Assembly: GCA_033439265.1 (NCBI GenBank)
Contig: JAVTVX010000034.1
Coordinates: forward strand, 14,274,501 to 14,338,500
Direction: 5' to 3'
DNA: 64,000 nt
From: Dillenia suffruticosa
Taxonomy: Eukaryota; Streptophyta; Magnoliopsida; Dilleniales; Dilleniaceae
Shown here: positions 21,731 through 32,141 of the stretch, piece by piece
Position numbering within the stretch: position 1 is the stretch's first letter
Layout: every line of letters begins with the position of its first letter
Made by a program: the position numbers and the translations under genes
The notes under the pieces: generated by a model
What the model was told of the DNA's origin: nothing
The model's database searches: none
The model's input: the letters and a program-made list of their open reading frames with translations, nothing else

Positions 21731-24348
21731 CGCGGTTATTCCACTTCCGTAACGCCGCGCTTCTCCTCCTGTGCCCTCGCCGCCGCGCAACCGCCGCCGC
21801 AGGTTCTTCCCGGCTCTTCCTTCTCCTCCTCCTTTTTCTTCTCTTTCTCCTCCTCCTCCTTCTTCTTCTTCTTCTTCTTCTTCTTCTTCTTTTTCTGCTT
21901 CTTCTTCTTCTCTGTCGCGACCACTCTCTCCCGCCACCGCACACCGCCCACTTTTGTAACGCCTTCCCGCGAGCAGCTCCTTCCTCCACGCGAGCACTGC
22001 CTCCTCGCGCGAGCGCGATCCTCCGCGACCCAGCCAGCGCGCGATCCCCCGCGACCCAGCTTGCGCGCGATCTCTCGCGCTCCTGCCCGCACCCCGGCAG
22101 CACGCCTTGGCTCACAGAGTGCCTTAGCCCCTGCTTGTGTGCGAGCCAGCGCCTGCGCGCGTGCACCAGTGCCTGTGCACGTACTACAGCCCGCAGGGCT
22201 AGCAAGCCCACAGGCCTACCAGGCCCGACAGCCCGTCCAAGCCCGTAGGGCAGTCCGGCCAGCGGCCCAATCCGGCCTATGGCCCGTGAGCCCACGACAA
22301 CCCGTGACCCTATGCATAGGTAAATGAATTCTCAATTTCGTGTACGTACTAGGGTTTCAAAAATTATTGGTAATTTGACTTAAATTTCACACTTATGTTT
22401 CAAACGGTAAACATTACAGGTTTTAGACCAGGTTGACGGGTGAACGAAAGCTAGATCCAGAAATCCGAGAAACCCTAGGTGAGAGAAATGCAACCTTTTC
22501 AACATTTGAATTAATTATATCGAAATTAGGTTGAATTTAGATCGAGAGTTACATAATATATTGAAATGTGTGAAATTCGAAGAAAATTAGACAAAAAAAT
22601 GAGAAATATTATAAACTTGACCATTGGTGAGTCAGATGATTCGAAATTGAGGAAACGAGAATCTATAACGAAGTTTTGTAAATTAGGTGGTATAAATTTG
22701 GAAGGGAATAATTAAAAATCCATGATTTGGCTTTTATTTGATATTAAATGTTGATAATCTGATTTAGGTTGATCTTTTGGAGACTCGAGCGGTCAGGTCC
22801 GATTTGGCTTGTCAGTAGGGAGTGACTTCCCTCTCGTAAACTGTGAGTGGGACTCTAATCTCTTGCATAAAATAGTAAAACGTGTTTTTTATCATGTTTT
22901 CGATAAAACATGCTTTGATATGCATTCGTATGACGTATGATATTGAATTTCAAAACTATTTTGTGATTATTGGAGTGTCTTGAATTATATTTACAATGAC
23001 TTTGCATCCATGGTTTGAAATGAAATAATAATTGTGCCATTACTTGAAAATGTATAAATTTCATTTTATACCGTTGCATTGATATGCTGTTTTGAAATGA
23101 ATTGAAGAGACGTATTGCCACGCAAATTTAAAATGTTTTTGATGAACTACGTGGGTTGGATGCCCACTAGTTATGTGATGATGTGATGATACTTGTGGGA
23201 CGTTGTGCCCTTGTGATACTATGGGACGTTGTGCCCTTGTGATACTATGATGATTCCGTAGCTACGAGGGGCGTTTGTAGAGGTATGGGTTGCCCGGATA
23301 CGCTTCTGCAGGAGGTATCCGCAAACGTCATTTATTCTAAAGGCTATAGGCGCAGCCGGTTGAACCCACGTAGGGGAAGGAAGTGTGTGACGCCACCGTT
23401 TAGTACCGGGCGGGGTCCTATACACGTTGATGAGTTGGCCCCAGCTAACTCATGGCCAACGTCGGGGTAGAGAGCGTTTTAAAGTCTATGCATAATAAAA
23501 CCCCTGATGCGCCTGTCCTTGGTTACGGTTGACCTTTGCTAGGACTATTTTTGGCTCGCTCTAATATTACTTGATTTTAAATGGATGCATACATGCTTGT
23601 TATCGTGTGACTGATTTAAATGATTTCAAATTGCTAGATATATCATGTTTTGCTACAAAATGCGAATTTTATTTCGATTGATGTTATTTGACACTCCAAT
23701 GGTTCACCCACACTATTTATGCTTGATATTATCCCCCTCACTCACTGAGTATCTTCCCATGATACTCACCCCTCTTTTCCTTCCTCAGACAGGTTCATTG
23801 TGATAGAGCGACATTACAGGCTCTGGAGTGGATTTGGTGTTCACGACAGTGAGATTTATTTTAAATAGAAATACGAACTCTTAATTTAGTTTCGACCCTT
23901 CGAGGTCTTGACATTGAGATCCGTAGTTGGCCATGTACTTACTTTGGGATGACTGTATAATTTAACTCTCATATTTCCTTTGCAATGAGGTGATTGTATA
24001 TATGTGAATGTTACTTGGGAGAATTATTGTATCTTACATAAAATTTAGGTCCGCTCGGTGTGGCGGCTGTTCATGCTCTAGTTGGGCATGACAGTAGAGG
24101 TCTGTGGCTAGGACTGCTAGAAACTTGTAGCCTTGCGTTGTTCTAGATACTGGCGGTGGTGTTTGTTGATTTTGGAGAGGCCGGGATGGCCATTTATTTA
24201 AATTACAGATTGATTTTGATTATACAGGTTTAATTATATACAGGAAACCTCCGATTTATGGGGAGATTCTGTCCGATTTTCTGTAAAAATACAGTCAGCA
24301 TCCTAGGGCAACGGGCGGCTGTTCACGATCCCGGTTTGGGGCGTGACA
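21627..24348 (+). repeat. E2 3' LTR
   Basis: Starts TGTAATACC and ends GGGGCGTGACA. Same order of parts as the 5' LTR, including the palindrome (21658-21680), the (CT)n tract, the GC-rich block and the tandem GGGACGTTGTGCCC pair (23198-23240). Confidence 0.92.
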
Positions 24349-24353
24349 GCACC
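24349..24353. repeat. TSD of E2, right copy (GCACC)
   Basis: Exact match to 14804-14808. Confidence 0.9.
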
Positions 24354-26829
24354 ACCACCACCATCTTCTTCTTCTTCTCTCCCTCTCTACTTCTCTTTTT
24401 CCCTCTCAGTCGAAAGCCTCTCTCCACCGCTGCGCCCCTTTCTCGCGAGCGTGCCAACTTGCAGCGCCTCCTTCCTCGTGCTAGCGCGCCACAGCGCAAG
24501 CGCGAGTACGTGACTGCGCGAGCGTACCATGGTATGAGCGCGCCTGCGAACGAGCGCGCGCTAGTCGGCTAGTGCGTGCAAACCTTCCTCGCCGAGCCCA
24601 CCATAGTACGAGGTTCCTCACGCGAGCGCGCGACCTTCCGCAAGCACACGATTGCAGTCTAGCCTGCGAGCATGCCAGCCCGCGAGCCCACCAGCCCACG
24701 AGCCCGTGATGGTCCATTGAGCCCGCGAAGCCCACTGTGGCCCCCAAGCCCGCTAGCCTGCAGACCCGCAATCCTACGAACGTTTGCACAGGTACTGACT
24801 TAGGGTTTTGATCCTAATCTAAGTGTTTATGACCTAACTAATAAATCTTGTCTTGATAGGGAGTATTGCAGATTTTGGAGTGATCGATAAGACATTTGGA
24901 CAAAGGTCTACGCTTCGAGAAAACCCTAGGTGAGAGAAATGCAATCACTTCAACATTTGAATTGATTTTGTCAAATTTAGGTTAAAGTTAAAATCGGAAG
25001 CTATATGCATATATATTCTGAAATATGTTAAATTCGAGAAAAATTAGAAAAAATCAGAAATATTAGAAATTTGATCATTTGTGAGTCAAATGATTCGTAA
25101 TTGATGAAATGGGAATCTAAAAAGGAGATTGTGTAAATTTAAGGTCGTATTAAATTGGAAAGAAAAATTAGAAATCCCTTATTTGACTTTTGTTTGATAT
25201 TAAATTGTGATTATTTGATTAGAAAAATCTTTTTGGAGACTCAAGAAATCAGATTGGATTTATTTTGAAAATGGGGAATGACCACCCTTCCTAGAAAAGT
25301 GAGTAAAACCCTAATCTTTTGCATGAAATAGTGAAACCTGATTTTATCGTGTTTTTAATAAAATATGCTTCTGATATGCATTGTCTCGAAGAATGGAATT
25401 GAAATTCAAATCTGTTTTGTGATTATTGGAGTGTCGTACTTATATTTTCTACGATTATGCATCCATATTTGAAATGAAATGAAATTGTGCCATGATTTGA
25501 GAAATGGAATATTTTCTATTCTACCATTGCATTGGTTTGTTGAATTTAAATGATTTCAATGAAATATATTGGCACACGAATTTGAATTGTTTTGAAGATA
25601 TGATGAGATGATTTGGCTATGTGGGTTGGATGCCTACGAGCTTGAGATGATATGATGATATGACATTATTTGATTGATTCCGTAGCTACGAGTGGTGTTT
25701 GTAGAGGCACCGGATTGCCCGGATACGCTTCTGCAGGAGGTATCCGCAAACGTCATATGTCTAATAGCTATAGATGTGGCCGGTTGAACCCACGTAAGGG
25801 GGAGGACGTGTGTGACGCCATCGTCTAGTACCGGGCAGGGTCTTATACACGATGATGAGTTAACCCAACGAACTCACGGTTAACGTCGGGGTAGAGAGTT
25901 ACTTTTGAAAACTCTTTGCATAATAAAACTCCCGATGCGCCTGTCATTGGTCATGGTTAACCTTTGCCAGAATCCTTTCGGCTTGCTCTATGATCTACTT
26001 GATTTTAAATGGATGCATATATGTATGTTATCGTGTGAATGATTAAATGAGTTCACTTTAGCGAACATATCATGATTTACTGCAAAATTTGAATTATTGG
26101 TTATGAATGATATTATTGGACACTCCAATGTTCACCTATACTATTAGTACTTGAGATTAATCCCCTTACTCATTAGGTATTTTCCTTGATACTCACCCCT
26201 CTTCTTTCCCTCCTCAGATAGGATTATTATGCTAGAGCGACGCTTCGGGCTCCAGAGATTTGGTAGCTCGTTGACGGATTTGAGTGTTTTTCGACGGTGA
26301 GATTTAAATTAAGTTGAGATATGAGCTCCGCACTTTATTTTTAACCTTGTGAGGTCTTGACCTTGAGGTCCGTAGTTGACTGTATATTTATTATGGGATT
26401 GACTGTATAATTTATGTACATTTATTTACAAAACTCTCATATTTCATTTGCATTGAAACAAATTGTTGTGTTTGAATGTTAACTTGAGAAAATTGGTTGT
26501 AAATTGTATAAAATTTAGGCCAGCTCAGTGTGGTGGCTGCTCATGCTCTAGTTGGGTATGACAGTATAGGTTTGTGGTTAGGATTGTTGGTAATTTACTT
26601 AGCCTGACGTTATTCTGGATGCCTGTTGTGGTTGGTGGGTTATTGTGAGGCCGAAATGGCCATTTTATTTTATTTAGAGGATGATTTTAAATTACACAGA
26701 TTTAAACAGGTTTATTTGTACATGGGAGACCTCCGATTTATGGAGAGATTCTGTCCGATTTTTTGTAAAAATATAGCCAGCATTCAAGGCAACGGATGAC
26801 TATTCACGACTCTGGTTCGGGGCGTGACA
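24354..26829 (+). repeat. E1 5' LTR, right part
   Basis: Continues the E1 LTR after E2 with the ACCACCACCATCTTCTTC stretch that is unbroken in the 3' LTR near 32525. Carries a GC-rich AGCCCGCGAGCCC-type block (24650-24790), a telobox-like AAACCCTAG site (24922), the conserved inverted-repeat block (25681-25754), and ends GGGGCGTGACA. Confidence 0.88.
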
Positions 26830-26836
26830 GTTCTAT

Positions 26837-26848
26837 TGGTATCAGAGC
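26837..26848 (+). other. E1 primer binding site (initiator-Met tRNA type)
   Basis: TGGTATCAGAGC seven bases after the LTR end. Confidence 0.88.
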
Positions 26849-27130
26849 GTCTAGGTTGGAGAAAAGATAGTAGTAAAAGTCTTCCCAAGTACATTTAAAG
26901 TTCTCAATGCATTAGAGAGTTTCATATAGTCATTTAAAGTCTCGTACACGGTCATAGGCATATAAGATCAATTATTGTACAGGGTACGATATACGATGTA
27001 TACATTCCATGATTCCGCATTCGAATACCTTCATTCATAACTCAAATTCTATTTTTAGGGGGTTAGTTATCCAGTAACTAACCATAATCCTTGCTTATAT
27101 CTAATGAAACGGTGCTCTCTTTGCAGAATT

Positions 27131-28545
27131 ATGCCTCCTAGAAGTGGTAGGTGCGGTGCACCACCGGAGAGTCCCTCAGTGCTTGAGGCTTCTAGGGCAT
27201 TTGAGGCTCCACGAGTATCGGAGGGTGCTTCTTCTACTCACGCACCTTCCCCAGTGCCAACCCCAGCACCTCCATCGGTTGGTACAGCTGAGATTCCTCC
27301 ACCTCCACTCGATGCCTTGAGATGGTGGTAAGAGTGGTGCAGTAGATATGAGGCGTAGATGCCACCGCTTTCACTACAGACTTTAGCGACTGCACCTGCG
27401 GCCATACCTGCACCTATGATACCGATTCCTCCTTCGGTGGTCGGTCTTTCTGTTTCTACTCCGACCGATGAGACGTTGACTACTTTGAGGCACATCCACG
27501 AGCTTACTCAGTTGGTGAAAAAGTCTCGACAGCTCGGATGCACAGACTTTTCAGGATCCAGTGATGTCGTAGCGACGAACCACTGGATCAACAGGATTCG
27601 TAGGATCCTTACGGATTTGGGGTTAGAGGAGTTCAGATTGAGAGTTGTTGAGAGACTCCTTGACGGAGATATCCTCTCGTGGTGGGAGGCTATCCGTGAT
27701 AGTGCTACATAGACCTTATGGTGGGAGGACTTTCTACGCGAGTTCAACCGCAGATACTTCACCCCGTTTTAGCAGGATCGTATGAGGACAGAGTTTCTGC
27801 ACTTACACCAGGGGACTAGATCAGTCTTAGAGTATGAGACTGAGCTTAGACGACTAGCGGCCTTTGTCCCCGACATGGCTACACCAGCTCAGATGAGGTT
27901 CAAGTTTAAAGATGGCCTCCAATTGAGCATTAGGAAGTATATGACAGTGACTCCCTCTTTACACTCTCAGAGGTGATTGATTCAGCGTATCGGGCAAAGG
28001 AGATTGTCCGAGCTGAGGCTAGACAGAGAGAGAGTCACTAGAAGAGGAAGACTGGGTCACAGGGTGGACAGGTTTCGAAGAGGGGTAGGGGTTTTGGACA
28101 TCCCGGATGTTCTTCTAGCTTCAGACCAGTAGGACCAGGACAGAGACTTCGACTACAGGGTTTTGAGGTACCAGCTCCTAATGTCTCTACACAGAGACAG
28201 CCTTTCTACCGCAGATGCGACAACCATCATGCCTTTGGGGCATGTAGAGTACTAGTTACTTGCTTCCAGTGTGGGAAGCAAGGTCACATTAAGAGTACTT
28301 GCCCAGAGTTAGGTCGAGGAGGATAGACTTCTCAGGGTTATACCGCTACTTCTGGCATAGGCCAGCAGGAGGCACCTACGCACTCAGCTTTTACAGCTCC
28401 TCAGGCTACAACCGGGAGTGAAACAGTGCCAGGACCATCGCGACAGCAGTCTAAGGCCCAGGCTCATGTGTTTGCGATGACACAGGAGGACACACAGTCA
28501 AACCCTGATGTTATCATGGGTAATCTTCTTGTAGACCTCTTAGTG
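27131..28545 (+). pseudogene. E1 gag with CCHC knuckle
   Basis: The ATG at 27131 begins MPPRSGR and a Pro/Ser/Ala-rich N-terminus; the same start type is seen in E3. The retrotransposon gag core follows (ELTQLVKKSRQLGC at about 27500; W..AIRD; EFLHLHQGTRSVLEYE at about 27790), then a CCHC knuckle CFQCGKQGHIKSTC (about 28261-28302) and the AMTQED..NPDVIMG ending, with TAG at 28543-28545. It packages the RNA and forms particles. Breaks: in-frame stops (e.g. 27357-27359 region, 27711-27713, 28324-28326), mostly TAG, and one frame change near 27975. The core is otherwise continuous, about 470 codons. Confidence 0.85.
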
Positions 28546-28724
28546 TAGTACTTTTGTTATACTTTCTTTATGAGATTCTGTATGTCATGACGTCGATATA
28601 CAGTTTTGACTAGTTAAAATTTTAGAATCTTAACTAGTTTGATATATATATATATATATATGTTTTTGTTTACTTTTCTTCGTATTTTAAATATCTTTAA
28701 TCTCTTTCCCTTCCTCATATTCAG
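28520..28724 (+). other. Candidate intron between gag and pol of E1
   Basis: Donor ATGG|GTAATC at 28520 and acceptor TTCCTCATATTCAG|G at 28724, preceded by a strong pyrimidine tract and A/T-rich sequence. Length 205 nt. Unspliced, gag reads eight more codons to TAG; spliced, phase 1 joins gag to pol in frame just before the protease, where related elements have a continuous Gag-Pol. The equivalent spacers in E2 and E3 support it. No transcript evidence is available here. Confidence 0.55.
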
Positions 28725-28729
28725 GAATC

Positions 28730-31700
28730 ATGAGGATATTTGGAATCGACGCCCGTGTCCTTATTGACACCGGGTCGAATTTCTCTTATGTGAGAGTATC
28801 TTTTGCCCGCTAGATGGATAAATCCTTATTGCCACTTGATGAGAAAATAATGGTTATCACTCCTCTCAGTGAGCACTTTCACAAAGATTCAGTTTATCGT
28901 GGATGTGAGGTCATGATAGGGGATGCAGTACTCGAGGTAGACTTAATTCCCCTTGAGATGACGGATATTGATGCCATCCTCAGGATGGATTGGCTGAGCA
29001 AACATAGAGTTTCAATGGATTGTTTCACCAAAGAGGTTGAGTTCCGGAGATCAGAGGGATCCCCTTTGAGATTCTCTAGCGAGATGAGAGTATTACCTCG
29101 CTGTGTCATATCAGTGATGGAAGCCAGGAGGTCGATACGCCAAGACTGCATGGCATACCTGGCTCATGCCGTTGACACCACCGTTGAGGGACCAGGATTT
29201 GAGGAGGTCCCTGTGGTGCAGGATTTTTCGGATATGTTCCCCGAGGAGCTTCCCGGATTACCACCAGTTCGGGAGTTTGATTTCGATATTGATCTAGTAC
29301 AGGGGACCGATCCTATTTTTATTCTGCAATACAGAATGGCGCCTGTGGAACTGAGAGAGTTTAAGTTTCAGTTGCAGGAACTTCTGGATAAGGGGTTTAT
29401 TCACCCAAGCACTTTACCCTAGGGTGCTCCGGTACTATGTGTAAAGAAGAAGGATGGTACATTTTGGCTTTGTGTGAACTACAGGCTGTTGAACAAAGCC
29501 ACCATAATAAACCGATATTCTTTGCCACGTAGCGATGATTTGTTTGATCAGCTGCAGGGAGTCAGGGTTTTCTCTAAAATTGATCTCCGTTCGGGTTAAT
29601 ATCAGTTGAGAATTCGGGCCGAAAATGTATCCAAGACAGCTTTTCGTACCCGATACGGTCATTACGAGTTTCTAGTTATGCCGTTTGGGCTGACTAATTC
29701 CCCAGTTGCTTTTATGGATTTGATGAACCGAGTTTTCCATGATCACTTGGATCGGTTTGTTATCGTATTCATCGATGACATCTTGGTATATTCACGGAGT
29801 GATGAAGATCATGTTTAGCACCTTCGGGTGGTATTGTAGATATTCCGTGAGAAGCAACTATATGCCAAATTCTCGAAATGTGAGTTTTGGCTGAGACAAA
29901 TTGGATTCTTGGGGTACATTGTCTCCGCGGAGGGTATTTATGCTGATCCGCGGAAGGTTGAGGCCATAGTGAAGTAGGAGTAGTCACAAATAGTTATCGA
30001 GATTCGTAGTTTTCTCGGTTTGGTCGGGTATTATCACAAATTTGTGTAGAGATTCTCTCGGATAGCTACTCTGTTGTTTAGATTAACCCGGAAGGTGGTT
30101 AGTTTGGTTTGGGTTGACCGTTGTGAGGTGAGCTTTTAGGAGCTCAAACAACGGTTAACATCTACTCCTATTTTACCCCTTCCCACTACTAGTCAGGAAT
30201 ATATAGTATACAGTAATGCTAGTCAACAAGGATTGGGTTGTGTTTTGATGCAGAATGGTCGGGTTATTGCATATGCCTCACAATAGCTGAAGAAACACGA
30301 GGTTGACTACCCGACACATGAGTTGGAGTTGGTAGCCATAGTCTTTGTGTTGAAAATATGGCAACATTATCTTTATGGGGTGATCTGCAGAGTATTCACA
30401 GATCACAAGAGTTTAAAATATCTTTTCACCCAAAAAAAGCTAAATTTAAGACAAAGAAGATGGTTAGAACTACTCAAAGAATATGATCTCATCATTGACT
30501 ATCATCCGGGCAAGGTGAATATTGTAGCAGATGCCTTGAGTCGGAAGTCGGCGTCATCCTCATAATCCACAGAGGAAGCATACCTCTTTTGTCTGGTAGG
30601 ACTCCGAGTCTTAGGAGTCAGTTTGACTAGTGATGATCAGGGAGGTTTACTAGCCAAATTTGAGATCATGCCGACTTTGTTCGACCGTATCAAAGAGCTC
30701 CAGGGTATAGATGAGGAGCTTCAAGGTATTACGGATAGAGTCCGCAAAGTTGAGGGTGGAGACTTTAGGATCCGAGGAGATGGTTTGATAGTGTTCAAGG
30801 AGCGGGTTTGTATTCTCGCCGATTCAGATCTCCATAAGGCCATACTCGAGGGGCACACTCCTCCGCTTTTGCATGCATCCGGGTGGTACCAAGATGTATC
30901 GAACCATTTGGGATAGTTATTGGTGGCCTGACATGAAACGGGAAATTGCGGATTTTGTGGCTAAGTGCCTAGTTTGCCAGTAAATTAAGGCCGAGCATCA
31001 GCATCCGATTGGTACATTGCAGCCCTTACCTATTCCTGAGTGGAAATGGGATCATATTACCATGGACTTTGAGACAGGGCTACCGCGGACTTCATCACGG
31101 CATGACGCCGTATGGGTGATTGTAGATAGACTTACGAAGTCTGCACACTTCATTGCTATTCATGTCGATTTCTCTTTGGAAGTGTTGGCACGTCTTTACA
31201 TCGACACTACTGTCAGACTTCATGGAGTACATGTATCGATAGTGTCAGATGGAGATCCTAGATTCACATCTAGGTTTTGACCCAAGTTATAGGAGGCAAT
31301 GGGCACAAAGCTAAATTTTAGTACGACTTATCATCTGTAGACAGATGGTCAGTTAGAGAGGACCATTCAGACCCTTTAGGACATGCTGAGGGCATGTGTA
31401 ATGGATTTCCGGGATAGTTGGGATTGACACCTTCCACTGGTCGAATTTGCATATAATAACAGCTATCAGGCCAGTATAGGGATGCCCCTGTATGACAAGA
31501 AGTGTCGCCCTTTGATATGCTGGGATGAGGTCGGAGAGCGACGTCTCAGCAGTGTCGAGTTAATTGAGGAAACGAAAAATAAAGTTAAGGTCATCCCTGA
31601 GTGAATGAAAGCCGCTCAGAATAGGCAGAAGGCATATGCTGATCGTGGACGGCTATCTCTTGAGTTTGCCACTGGAGATATGGTTTTCTTGAGAATATCT

Positions 31701-32105
31701 CTTTGGAAGGGAGTTATACGGTTCAGGTAGCGGGACAAGTTGAGCTCCAGATATATTGGGTCATTCCGTATCCTTAAGAGAATAGGGAGTGTAGCATACA
31801 GATTGGAGCTGCTAGATGAATTATCCCGTATTCACGATGTCTTCCATGTCTTAATACTCAGGAAGTACTTGGCTGATCCTTCTCATGTACTTGAGCCTCT
31901 ACTTGTTGAGTTTCGAGAGGACCTTAGTCTTCCAGTTCAGTCTGTGGTTATTCTAAATCAGCAGGTCAAAAAGCTACGGAGTAAGGAAATTTCATTGGTT
32001 AGAGTTTTGTGGAGAAGTGACCAAGTCGAGGTGGAGATCTAGGAGCCCGAGGAGGCTATTAGGAGACAGTACCCCCAATTTGTTTACTATTTAGCATTTT
32101 TTTAA
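28730..32105 (+). pseudogene. E1 pol: PR-RT-RNase H-integrase-chromodomain-like
   Basis: One frame runs from the ATG at 28730 to about 30885, then a single frame change leads to a second frame up to TAA 32103-32105. Protease DTGS is at residues 13-16. RT has KIDLRSG, MPFGL and the catalytic FIDD (29759-29782). RNase H spans about 30190-30560 ([11 protein letters not shown]). Integrase follows (WKWDHITMDF, IVSDGDPRF, the TDGQ..RTIQTL region), then a tail with IHDVFHVLILRKY and the chromodomain-like LRSKEISLVRVLWRSDQVE. Roughly twenty in-frame stops are present, most of them TAG. The E1 integrase is also three codons short near 31490. Coding layout is complete but the gene is dead. Confidence 0.88.
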
Positions 32106-32124
32106 TTTCGAGAACGAAACTTGT

Positions 32125-32141
32125 TTTAGGGGGTTAAAAAA
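32125..32141 (+). other. E1 polypurine tract
   Basis: TTTAGGGGGTTAAAAAA directly before the 3' LTR edge. Confidence 0.7.

Larger units (their letters stand above)
14809..24348 (+). mobile_element. E2: young but deleted Ty3/gypsy retrotransposon nested in the E1 LTR
   Basis: 5' LTR 14809-17508 (2700 bp), internal region 17509-21626 (4118 bp), 3' LTR 21627-24348 (2722 bp), with an exact GCACC target duplication. Eight aligned 60-bp rows of the two LTRs show 14 differences in 480 bases (about 3%), so the insertion is recent compared with E1. The internal region is about 1.2 kb shorter than that of E1: it lacks the second half of RT, all of RNase H and part of the integrase core, and what remains is full of stops and frameshifts. 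It cannot be autonomous. Confidence 0.92.
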
